From positions 19,426,547 through 19,490,546 of the forward strand of contig NC_081405.1 of assembly GCF_030272615.1 (NCBI RefSeq): a stretch of 64,000 nucleotides of DNA, read 5' to 3'. How positions within the stretch are numbered: the first letter of the stretch is position 1; each line of letters begins with the position of its first letter. The stretch is from Cryptomeria japonica (lineage: Eukaryota > Streptophyta > Pinopsida > Cupressales > Cupressaceae). The translations under genes and the position numbers were made by a program. The notes under the pieces are model-generated. The model saw only the letters and a program-made list of their open reading frames with translations, ran no database searches and was not told the DNA's origin. Below are positions 33,180 through 41,928 of this stretch, piece by piece.

Positions 33180-34754
33180 TTAACTAAACCTTTGAAGGTT
33201 TAATCTGACTTGTTCATGAACTTCCTTGATTGCCTCAGCAAAGGCTTCACCCTCAGCACTGATTAGACTAGTAGAAGGCAGATTTCTGAGTTCTAAAACA
33301 CCTCTTGGGTTAAGACCATAGACAATCTGAAAAGGAGACTTACCAATACTCCTATTAACAGTATCATTATAAGAAAATTCTGCCTGGGGTAAGATAGTAT
33401 CCCATTTCTCTCTATGCTCTCTTGTTAAGCATCTCAAAAGGTTTCCAAGGGTTCTATTGACAACTTCAGTTTGCCCATCCGTTTGGGGATGATAGGCAGA
33501 TGAAAATGACAAATTTGTTCCTAGTTTTCTCCATAAAGTTTGCCAAAAATGACCCATGAATTTAACATCTCTATCTGAAACAATATTAAGAGGAAACCCA
33601 TGGATCCTTACCACCTCTTTGAAGAAGAGTGCTACAATGTAAGAAGCATCATTTGTTGATTTGCAAGGGAGAAAGTGTGCCGTTTTGCTAAATCTATCCA
33701 CAACAACAAAAACACTGTCAAAACCTTTTTGAGTCCTAGGTAGCCCCATTACAAAGTCCATACTTACACTCTCCCATGGTCTAGATGGAATGGGGAGTGG
33801 TTGATACAAGCCAACATTAGTAGACCTTCCTTTAGCCTTTTGACATACCACACAAGACTCCACATACTTTCTGATTTTAGTCTGTATCTTTGGCCAAAAA
33901 TAGTGTCTCCTCACAAGTTCTAGGGTCTTATCTAACCCAAAATGACCTGCCATTGCCCCATTATGTTTCTCCTTGATAATATCCATCCTCACAGAGCATC
34001 TAGGAATGCATAGTTGACCTCCCTTGAACAACAATCCTTCTTGCAGCAAAAACTCAGAAAACTCTACATTGTACCTATCATCCAAATTAGTACAAGAGGC
34101 ATATACCTTACCAAAATCTTCATCATGTTCATACATGGTCTTCAAAGCATCAATTCCTACACTTTCCAATTGGATATGGGACAATGTGAGCACCCTATGG
34201 CTTAATGCATCTGCCACTTTATTTGTGACTCCTTTCTTATGCTTCAAAGAAAATGTGAAGGCTTGTAGAGTCTCCACCCACTTCATATGCTGGTGATTCA
34301 ATTTTTCTTGACTATTAATGAAACTTAGGGCCTTTTTATCAGTAAAAACCAAAAATTCCTTGGGCAAAAGGTAGTGCCTCCATTTCTTTATGGACTGGAC
34401 CAATGCATACATTTCAAGGTCATAGGAGGAATATCTCTTCTTGGCATCATTTAGTTTCTCACTATAGAAAGCAATAGGTCTTCCTTCTTGGCTCAAAACA
34501 GCCCCTATGGTCACATGACTGGCATCACACTCAATCTGAAAGACCTTATGAAAATCAGGGAGGGCTAGGACTGGTTGCTCTGCAACTTTTCTCTTAAGAA
34601 ACTCAAAAGACTCATTTGTTGCTTGGGTCCACAAAAACTTACTTTTCTGACCCCCCTTTATGGTGTCAAGCATGGGTACACAAATCTGACTAATACCTTT
34701 GATAAACTTCCTATAAAATGTTGCAAGACCATGAAAAATCCTAACATCATTCAA
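33180..34754 (-). CDS. pol: Gypsy-3 RNase H and integrase
   Basis: An open 524-codon frame. Residues 1-60 are the RT connection (FHGLATFYRKFIKGISQI). RNase H is at about 65-190 (QIECDASHVTIGAVLSQEGR; SSYDLEMYALVQSIKKW; FTDKKALSFINSQ; VADALSHR) with catalytic Asp residues in place. Integrase HHCC is at about 260-305 (HNGAMAGHFGLDKT; CVVCQKAKG). The core has Asp (SMDFVMGLPRTQKG), Asp (IVSDRDVKFMGHF) and Glu (HPQTDGQTEVVNR). It ends at TAA 33182-33180, followed at once by TAG; downstream the frame still codes for the chromodomain. A 1-nt frameshift near 34790 parts it from RT. Confidence 0.9.
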   Translation of the reverse strand: MNDVRIFHGLATFYRKFIKGISQICVPMLDTIKGGQKSKFLWTQATNESFEFLKRKVAEQPVLALPDFHKVFQIECDASHVTIGAVLSQEGRPIAFYSEKLNDAKKRYSSYDLEMYALVQSIKKWRHYLLPKEFLVFTDKKALSFINSQEKLNHQHMKWVETLQAFTFSLKHKKGVTNKVADALSHRVLTLSHIQLESVGIDALKTMYEHDEDFGKVYASCTNLDDRYNVEFSEFLLQEGLLFKGGQLCIPRCSVRMDIIKEKHNGAMAGHFGLDKTLELVRRHYFWPKIQTKIRKYVESCVVCQKAKGRSTNVGLYQPLPIPSRPWESVSMDFVMGLPRTQKGFDSVFVVVDRFSKTAHFLPCKSTNDASYIVALFFKEVVRIHGFPLNIVSDRDVKFMGHFWQTLWRKLGTNLSFSSAYHPQTDGQTEVVNRTLGNLLRCLTREHREKWDTILPQAEFSYNDTVNRSIGKSPFQIVYGLNPRGVLELRNLPSTSLISAEGEAFAEAIKEVHEQVRLNLQRFS

Positions 34755-34758
34755 ACTT

Positions 34759-37173
34759 CTAGGAGTGGGCCAAGTTAGAATGGCGTTTACCTTTGTCTTG
34801 ATCCATTTTCAGTTCACCTTGAGATATGACAAAACCAAGGTAGATGATGTCCTCTTGCATGAACAAACACTTATCCAAATTGATCATTAGTTGCTCCTTG
34901 TGTAATCTTCTCAAGACCAACTCTAGGTGCTGCATGTGCTCCTCCTTTGTGTTGCTAAAAATCAGAATATCATCTAGGTAGACAATCACAAATTTGCTGG
35001 TAAAGTCACTCAACACCTCATTCATTAGTCTCATAAAAGTGCTAGGGGGGTTGGACAAGCCAAAAGGCATGACTTTCCATTCATACAACCCCTCATTAGT
35101 TTTCAAGGCCGTTTTCCATTCATCCCCTAGCCTTATTCTAATTTGATGATATCCACTTTTAAGGTCTATCTTTGAAAAATACTTTGCACCTCCTAAACAA
35201 TCAAGAAGATCCTCAATTCTAGGAATGGGAAATCTATACCTTATAGTTATTTTGTTGATTGCCCTTGAATCCGTACAAAGCCTCCAAGTGCCTTCCTTCT
35301 TGGGTGCAAGTACTGCTGGTACTACACAAGGACTGAGATTTTTTCCAATCAGACCTGCATTAAGTAGATCAGCAATCTGCGTGGCCACCTCTTCATTTTG
35401 TTGTGGGGTCAGTTTGTATGCAGCCTTGTTGGGCAATGTTGCTCCTGGTATAAAGTCAATACAATGACTGATTTCTCTAATAGGAGGGAGGGTCTTAGGC
35501 ATACCCTTTGAAATCACACCCTTATACTTGTCAAGAAGCTCTTGCACTTCATAAGGAACCATCCTAGGTCTCCCTTGTTGATCTGCTACTCCTACATCTG
35601 CAGCCTCCTTCTTAGGAACAGGTATCAATGCAAAACATAATCCTCCTTCCTCTCTCACCTCCTTCATGAACTCCTTTCTCTCCATCAGCATCACCTTAGC
35701 CTCTTTCCCCTTAGGCTCTTCTTCATCCTCCATCAAAGGTAGCAACTCTATGATCTTCCCATCCTTGGTGATAGAATAGGTGTTTCTAAAGCCATCATGT
35801 TGTGCCTTCAAGTCATATTGCCAAGGCCTACCAAACAATAGATGACAAGCATCCATCTTAGATATGTCAAATAGGAGTTTGTCCTTGTAGGTGCCAATCT
35901 GAAATTCAACCCATGCTTGTTCTTCCACAAGAGCTTGTTGCCCTTGGGTGAGCCATGACACCTTATATGGATAAGGATGTGGTATCCTCTTAAGCTTAAG
36001 CTTCTCCACCATCTCCATGGACACAAAATTTTCAATTGAACTGGAATCTATCATAACTTTGCAGACTTTACCTCGTGATTTGCAAGTTGTCTTGAAGATT
36101 GCCTTCCTTTGTGGGGGTTCTTTTGTGATAGGAACCTTTAGGAGTGCTCTCCTCATCATCAAAGCTTCACCTCTTTCCGGATACCCATAAGAATCAGGTG
36201 CATTTACACTTTGAAAAGTGTTGCTGTTGTTCACACTTTGATAATCAGATTTTTGGATTAGATTGCTCTTTCTTTCTCCCATAGTGTTGTTGTTTGCCTT
36301 CTCTGGACACCTATTGGCAATGTGACCTTCTTGGTTGCAATTGTAACACCTTATGGGGCCTCTCCCTTGTGATCTACCTCTGTAGTTTGGTCTTCTACCT
36401 CTGAAGCTTCCTCTGTTGCTGCCTTCACCCTTGCTGTCCTCTTGGTTGGTGTCTCCTTGGGAACCGCCATTGTTTCCCCTTCCTCTAAAGGGACCTCTGC
36501 CCCTATTGTTCTGATCTTGTTTCTTTTTGAATTTCTCTTCTACCTTCAATTCCATTTGGTAGCATTTGTGTACATTACCTAGGGTGTGTAGATTTAACTC
36601 ATCTTGTATAGAAAATTTTAGACCATTGATGTATCTCGCCAACTTCTCTTCCTCTATCTCTGTGGTCTTGGCCTTTATACACAATTTCAAGAATTCTTCA
36701 GTGTATGTGCTTACATCCATGTCCTTTTTTTTGAGATTTTGTTTTCTTCTATGAAGTTGCACTCCATAGTCCTCTAGCACATAGGTCTCTTTGATCAAAG
36801 CAATCATTCTATTCCATGATCTGATCATACTCTTTCCATTCTTCACCCTCTCTGTCTGGATCAAATTACACCAAGTCAAGGCTGCTCCCTTCAACTTGGA
36901 CCTTGCCATCTTTACCCTTTGGTGCTCAAGAATGTCTTCACATTCAAAGAAGCTAGTTAAAGCCTCTATCCAATCCATGACCAAGTTTGGATCCATCTTG
37001 CCACTGAAAATAGGTAGTTCTAGTTTCCCATCCATGGTTCTCCTCTCCATGGATTTGAGAGCATTCAAGAGGGGTCTCTGGTCTGTAGGAACCGCTTCTT
37101 CTTCCTTCCTTGGGGTCTCATCCTCATCCCCATCATCTCCATCTCCAGAGTCTTCCACTTCCCTCCTATCCAT
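34759..37173 (-). CDS. gag-pol: Gypsy-3 gag, protease and reverse transcriptase
   Basis: An open 804-codon frame. Gag capsid is at about residues 50-220 (LPIFSGKMDPNLVMDWIEAL), an Arg/Gly-rich stretch at 224-275, and a CCHC knuckle CYNCNQEGHIANRC at 276-289. Protease follows around residue 376 (CKVMIDSSSIENFVS), where Asp-Ser-Ser replaces the usual Asp-Ser/Thr-Gly. RT is at about 600-795 (WRLCTDSRAINKITIRYRFP; KYFSKIDLKSGYHQIRIRLG; MPFGLSNPPSTFMRLMNE) with intact YLDD. It goes out of frame near 34790 by one extra base. The frame upstream of 37173 holds the true gag N-terminus. Confidence 0.9.
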   Translation of the reverse strand: MDRREVEDSGDGDDGDEDETPRKEEEAVPTDQRPLLNALKSMERRTMDGKLELPIFSGKMDPNLVMDWIEALTSFFECEDILEHQRVKMARSKLKGAALTWCNLIQTERVKNGKSMIRSWNRMIALIKETYVLEDYGVQLHRRKQNLKKKDMDVSTYTEEFLKLCIKAKTTEIEEEKLARYINGLKFSIQDELNLHTLGNVHKCYQMELKVEEKFKKKQDQNNRGRGPFRGRGNNGGSQGDTNQEDSKGEGSNRGSFRGRRPNYRGRSQGRGPIRCYNCNQEGHIANRCPEKANNNTMGERKSNLIQKSDYQSVNNSNTFQSVNAPDSYGYPERGEALMMRRALLKVPITKEPPQRKAIFKTTCKSRGKVCKVMIDSSSIENFVSMEMVEKLKLKRIPHPYPYKVSWLTQGQQALVEEQAWVEFQIGTYKDKLLFDISKMDACHLLFGRPWQYDLKAQHDGFRNTYSITKDGKIIELLPLMEDEEEPKGKEAKVMLMERKEFMKEVREEGGLCFALIPVPKKEAADVGVADQQGRPRMVPYEVQELLDKYKGVISKGMPKTLPPIREISHCIDFIPGATLPNKAAYKLTPQQNEEVATQIADLLNAGLIGKNLSPCVVPAVLAPKKEGTWRLCTDSRAINKITIRYRFPIPRIEDLLDCLGGAKYFSKIDLKSGYHQIRIRLGDEWKTALKTNEGLYEWKVMPFGLSNPPSTFMRLMNEVLSDFTSKFVIVYLDDILIFSNTKEEHMQHLELVLRRLHKEQLMINLDKCLFMQEDIIYLGFVISQGELKMDQDKGKRHSNLAHS

Positions 37174-37297
37174 TCTTCCCTTTGAACCTTTCTATCTCCC
37201 TTTTCATGGCTCTATTTTCTACCAATTGTTCTCTCACAACCTTGGCCAATTCCACATTGGTCATCCTTCCTAGAATCTCTTCATCTCCTTCTGCCAT
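37174..37297 (-). pseudogene. gag: Gypsy-3 gag N-terminus in a shifted frame
   Basis: ATG at 37297-37295 opens MAEGDEEILGRMTNVELAKV and a charged helix ending in KREIERFKG. This is a credible Gag start 37 nt inside the primer-binding site. A 1-nt frameshift near 37180 separates it from the long gag frame, which then appears to start at an internal Met. Confidence 0.7.
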
Positions 37298-37333
37298 CTT
37301 CACAATTTGTCTTCACTCTTAGGATACTCCTAA

Positions 37334-37345
37334 GCTCTGATACCA
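37334..37345 (-). other. Gypsy-3 primer-binding site (initiator-Met tRNA)
   Basis: TGGTATCAGAGC on the minus strand, three bases inside the 5' LTR. It fixes the element orientation as minus. Confidence 0.95.
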
Positions 37346-37348
37346 ATC

Positions 37349-38893
37349 TAATGCAGAGCCCTTGTCAACACTGAGATAGGTTCCTTCAACTAAGAACCCA
37401 AACAAGGACTCTAGAAATGTTACAAAGACTCCAAGGGGTGTTTTGAACTTAGTTTGGCAAGTTTCATATCATTGCCCATCTCAGGCAGCTTAGACAATGC
37501 CCAAACCTTCAACGCTTTCCAAAGACCACTCAGGACTCACAAGAGCTACAATAACCAACAAGGGTTGACACACTTCCCAAGACCCCAATTTCTCCTAAAC
37601 CTTTGATTCACTATTCCATAGGCCCAAGTGACCTTTTCCAACCATTAGATTTGATCTATTAAGAAGATGTGATGCTGCTGCTATAATTAGGCCTGTCACG
37701 CCTAGTAGCCCTGCGAGGTTGAGGTTTCAAGTTTTCTCCTTAATACTCCAAAGGACCTCTACAAATCATGAGTGATTTTGACTCCTTTGGATGAGTACTA
37801 AAACATATCCAAAGGGCTTAACCTGATCTAAGATCTAAAGGTCACAACCCTTACTCACCTAGTAGGCCTAATAGCCCTAATTAGGCCACTTTAACAAAGG
37901 AAGTGTACTATAAAAGTGCTGAAATAAAAAATTAATACTTGGAACATGTAGAGGGAATGGAATTAACATGAATCACCAAATTTCAGACCCTAGTTACACC
38001 CCTGGCTTCATTCATGGAACCGGTTGCACAATGAGACTAGGTGGCCACATAGAGATGTCCACCTTAACACATCAAACCCTCGCTCTTTCTTGCTCCTTCC
38101 CTACAAAAGACCTTGGAAATCATAATGTAAATAGTCTAACCTTTCTCCACCCCAAAGGCTGTTCAAAACCAATGAGGTATTAGCAAGAAAATGTTATTTT
38201 TCCCTCAAAACCTAGGTAAAATTGTCAAATCCGGGTAACTTCCAGAAAAATGCACTTTTATCTCTGATCCCGAGGAGTTAAGACCTCAGATTTGAAGCAT
38301 TAGAAAGGTGATTCAATTATATACCACATTCCACCATTTTTTAGACCTAGAGATGTCCGTACTGTACGAAATATTGATTATAGCAGCAAAAGTGCAGGAA
38401 ATTCACCGTTTTTATTGATTTTCCAAGTGCCAAATATTACATTAACCTTCAACGACCTCTCCCACAGTTGGATTTCAACATTATATGCCCTCCATAATAG
38501 TTAGGAACCACTTTTTGTACCAGAAGTGGTTGTTGGAGGAAGTTGCACTTTTTAATCAAAAGTTGTCATGTGTGTCTTGACAACTTTGACAACATTTTCA
38601 TCCAAAACTCCTCCACACAAATTTGACTCCTAAGACAACTAAAACTCCTTAAAAATTCATAATAAAATTCCTACAAGGCATAGATGACCCCTAAACACCA
38701 TATTCCCAAGGTGGTTCATAACACACCTACCTAAGGCATTGGCTTACAAGGTGGGGTATGCTTATTACATGATATCAACATGGAAGAAAAGACTCAAAAC
38801 ATGAAAATAAGACATGAAACCATCTAAACACATCCTTAGTTATTTGTCTCCTCAAGAGCACTTTGTGTTGGATTTGAAGATGCCCCTGCATCA
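37349..38893 (-). repeat. Gypsy-3 5' LTR
   Basis: 1545 bp, bounded by the primer-binding site on the left and by the GTGCC duplication on the right. The LTR end beside the primer site reads TAATGCAG where the 3' LTR has TGATGCAG. It is colinear with 31123-32667 over its whole length. Confidence 0.95.
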
Positions 38894-38898
38894 GTGCC
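38894..38898. repeat. Gypsy-3 target-site duplication, right copy
   Basis: GTGCC; the Copia-E gag frame continues through it (VPIVLRALPSKYKVYV). Confidence 0.9.
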
Positions 38899-39330
38899 TA
38901 TTGTTCTACGAGCACTACCTTCCAAATATAAAGTCTATGTGACAACTTTGAATGTCATAGAGATGACACCCACTTTTGAGAAGCTAAAGAATCTACTCCA
39001 GAAAGAAGAGTCTATAAGCCAAGAACATAATCAAGATGATCATACAATGGCCACACATCATAAAGGCAAGAAGCCTATGAAACAATTCAGTGGACCTCCC
39101 AAATCTGGTAATTGATCCGAACCTCAAAAGAAGTGTGGAATATGTGAATAAGTTGGACATAATGTGAAAAATTATTGGTACAACTCTTTGGCCAAAGGAT
39201 TATCTGACAAATCACATTGAAATAAGCCATTTCAAAGTGGCAAACCATGATGGGAGAAAAAGAACAAATAGAAACAACAAAGCAATGGTGTTGAAGCGAA
39301 ATATTCTCAAGAGAAGGAATACGCTCTTTT
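38894..39330 (+). pseudogene. gag: Copia-E gag, second part with zinc knuckle
   Basis: Resumes with VPIVLRALPSKYKVYVTTLN and FEKLKNLLQKEESISQEHNQ, the C-terminal half of Gag. Then come a stop, a basic stretch and a knuckle CGICE-stop-VGHNVKNYW, in which a TAA replaces the fifth residue and the last Cys is Tyr. Together with 30665-31122 this gives a nearly full-length Gag. Confidence 0.8.
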
Positions 39331-40560
39331 ATCCCACGCTCCAGAAGATGGTTCACAATCAACCTCTATATGGTATGTGGATTGAGGTGCTACAAAGCAG
39401 ATGATTGGATAGAAGAAGCGGTTTCTCACATTGAAAACTCATCACAATATAGTCACTCTTGGAGATGATACCACCTATGACATCAAAGGTATTGGTGACA
39501 TCTCTTTACAGTTTGACATACATTGTTGCAAGCTTATCAATATTTTGTACATGTCAGGACTTACCAAACAACTTCTTTCTATTAATCACTTTCTTTATCA
39601 TAACCTTAGGATTGAATATGTCTTATCAAAGATAAGTCTAAAAATGCAAAGATTGCTGCTAATGTTATTGAGATTCGTAAAATGTTTAGGATTGATACAC
39701 ATGCTAATAATCAAGCCTTAGTGACTACTTGACAATGATCTTGCTATGCTTTGGCCTCGTATATTTGATCATTTGAGCACTAATTACTTACTAGAACTTA
39801 GTAATAAAAGCATGGTTAAAGGGCTTCCCTTTGCTTAAGAATTTGAGTGCTATATGTTCCAGTTGTATTTCTCAAAACCAACATTGAGCACCCTTCTATC
39901 CAAGTGAGCATTGTACAAACCAACATTTGCAGCTAGTGCATACTGATCTGTGCGGCCCCATGACACCTAATCATAATGGATACAACTACTTTCAGCTTTT
40001 TGTTGATGAGCACACAAAGAAAATGTGGGTATATTGTTTGTAGCATAAAGATGGTTTTTTTTTACTTCAAAGAGTTTTGCATTCATGTGGAAAAAAATAG
40101 GAATCATTGTATTTGTGTCCTCCACTCAGATTGAGGAGGGGGATACACCAGCACAAAATTCTCCACGTACTTGAAGGAAAATGGAATTTGATGTCAATTG
40201 ACTGCAACATACACACCACAACAAAATGGAGTTGTCGAACAGAGAAAATTGCATCATCATGGAGATGGTTTGAAGTATGTTGAAAGATTTTCAACTAGGA
40301 CATGCATATTGGGCTAAAGTTGTGCACACAATGGTTTATCTTCTAAATCACACACCAACCAAAGCCCTTGATGGCATCACAACATAATAAGCATGGATAG
40401 GGGTAAAGCCGTCTATCCCTCATCTTCGTGTATTTGGATGCACTACCTATATGCACATTCCTAAACAAAAAAGAAATAAACTTGATGAAAAAGCAATTAA
40501 ATGTATTCTTGTTGGTTATAGTAATCAATCTAAGACATATCTCCTTATGCATCCTAACAT
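39331..40560 (+). pseudogene. pol: Copia-E protease and integrase
   Basis: The protease begins SIWYVD-stop-GATKQM at about 39364: the catalytic Asp is present but the next codon is TGA. The protease body follows at 39431-39720 (HHNIVTLGDDTTYDIKGIGD). The pre-integrase part is frameshifted. The integrase start is clear at 39934 ([32 protein letters not shown]). The later core and C-terminal part (about 40200-40530) are readable only in pieces (QQNGVVEQ-like region; RVFGCTTYMHIPKQK). Confidence 0.75.
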
Positions 40561-41258
40561 AGAAAATATAAATTAGTAAAGATATATTTTTTTATGAGCA
40601 AAGTGATTCAAGTTCTCCTCCCACATCATCACCTACTTTAGATAGTGATCCTATATTCAACATGGATGGGAAAAATGATGGAACGTTGATAGTCAATCAA
40701 CACCCATAAATGTCACAAGACCTAAGTGGTATACTAGTAATATTTGTGATGCAAAGATAGATGGAGTTTCAAACACTTCAAGTTTAGCTCCAAGGACTTG
40801 TAGAATGGTTCACAATGAGGTAAATCTAACCTTGATGACTTCAATTGTTGATATTTTTGAACCATCTAATGTTTAGGAAGCACAAGAATCAAAGTCTTGG
40901 AAAGAGGCTATGGATGCAGAGTATCAATCTTAGATGAAAAACAACACTTGGGAGCTTGTTGATCTACCACTTGTAAGAAAACATTTGGATGTAAATATAT
41001 ATTCAAAAATAAGTATAAAGAAGATGGTGGTATTGATAAATATAAGGATATACTTGTAGCCAAGGGTTACACCCAAAAAGAAGGGATAGACTATGAGGAA
41101 ACATTCACTCCCATAGTAAAGATAAAAACAATTAGAATGCTTTTTGTTTTAGCTACACAATTTGGATGGAAATTGTATCAAATGGATGTGAAAAATGCAT
41201 TTCTTAATGGAGACCTTAACAAGGTCTATATGACCCAACCAGAGGGATACATTGCAAC
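40561..41258 (+). pseudogene. pol: Copia-E reverse transcriptase start (cut off)
   Basis: A linker with many stops is followed by SWKEAMDAEYQS and NNTWELVDLP at about 40900-40970. Pieces of the fingers follow in other frames (KEGIDYEETFTPIVKIKTIR), ending with FGWKLYQMDVKNAFLNGDL and TQPEGYIAT just before 41258. The palm with YVDD is missing because Gypsy-5 sequence follows. Confidence 0.75.
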
Positions 41259-41549
41259 TGTAGACATATAGATCTGACCACTTTCCTAATTGAATATTTA
41301 ATATTTATTTTAACCCCATTTCTCCTATTATTTAAATTCTATTTAAATAATTTTTTCATATTCATCTATTTGATTAAAGGAATTACTCAATTTATTTAAT
41401 TAAGTTCACCTGAACCTTTTCTAGCCTTTAATTAAATAAAATCACTATTTAATTAAAATCCTCTTTCTCCCTTTTTAATTAAATTTACATCACTTCAAAG
41501 AGGGGCAAAATGTAGATGTATAAATCTGACCACTTTCCTAAATGAATAT
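41259..41549 (+). mobile_element. Gypsy-5 remnant: LTR head, purine tract, LTR head
   Basis: The segment at 41259 starts TGTAGACATATAGATCTGAC; a near copy (TGTAGATGTATAAATCTGAC) starts at 41511 just after the purine-rich AAAGAGGGGCAAAA. This is the head of one LTR, then the 3' end of an interior with polypurine tract, then the head of the second LTR. The rest of the first LTR and all coding sequence are deleted. At 41550 Copia-F interrupts the second LTR. The AT-rich body has no gene. Confidence 0.6.
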
Positions 41550-41916
41550 TGTTAGAGTATTCGGGTATTTACTTGATTAATTAAACAATATTTTTTTAAT
41601 TATTTAAGTTCCCTTTATCTATTTTACACTTAAGCTAACTTTAGGTGCATAATAATTAATTCTTTTATTAATTATTATGTGCAAGCCTAGGTTTTCCTTT
41701 TTAGGGTTTCTTGACCTATTAGAGGTTGGATTTTTTTCATTGTATTGTAAGGATTATCACATTACACATTTTGTGAATATTGAGCTCTCATTCTTTTGAG
41801 CATATTTTCTGTGTTTTGCTTTTTTATTATTTGCTTCCTTGATTCTCTTTGTAACAGATTATTTAGCTTGCAGAGATCTTTAGGCTCCTGTGGTGTTGTG
41901 TTTCTCAACTCTCACA
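41550..41916 (+). repeat. Copia-F 5' LTR (367 bp)
   Basis: Begins TGTTAGAGTATTCGGG and ends CAACTCTCACA, directly joined to the primer site. The ends form a near-perfect inverted repeat (TGTTAGAG / CTCTCACA). The small size differs from the 1.2-2.5-kb LTRs of the other copia elements here, so it belongs to another lineage. Confidence 0.8.
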
Positions 41917-41928
41917 TGGTATCAGAGC
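41917..41928 (+). other. Copia-F primer-binding site (initiator-Met tRNA)
   Basis: TGGTATCAGAGC directly after the LTR. It shows that Copia-F is in plus orientation. Confidence 0.9.

Larger units (their letters stand above)
31123..38893 (-). mobile_element. Gypsy-3: full-length chromodomain Ty3/gypsy element
   Basis: A complete element with both LTRs (1545 bp each), an initiator-Met primer site, gag-protease-RT and RNase H-integrase-chromodomain frames, all on the minus strand, flanked by GTGCC. LTR ends form the inverted repeat TGATGCAG...CTGCATCA; the 5' LTR has one change there (TAATGCAG). Visible lesions are two 1-nt frameshifts, a TAA-TAG doublet and an altered protease site. It inserted into Copia-E gag. 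It is the best preserved autonomous-type element in the window. Confidence 0.95.
30498..41258 (+). mobile_element. Copia-E: Ty1/copia element split by Gypsy-3
   Basis: Leader and gag at 30498-31122 continue seamlessly at 38894 after removal of Gypsy-3 and one copy of the GTGCC target duplication. The interior then runs through zinc knuckle, protease, integrase and the start of RT to 41258, where Gypsy-5 remains interrupt it. No 5' LTR precedes the gag; the left end is a junction with Copia-D. Stops and frameshifts are frequent, so this is one of the older copies. Confidence 0.8.

Noticed and set aside
34759-34800. Programmed frameshift in Gypsy-3
   Set aside because: The shift is in the RT-RNase H connection, not at gag-pol, and is a single extra base without a slippery heptamer or knot.
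36791-37273. 160-codon plus-strand frame
   Set aside because: It is the antisense of Gypsy-3 gag, which has a clear domain on the minus strand.
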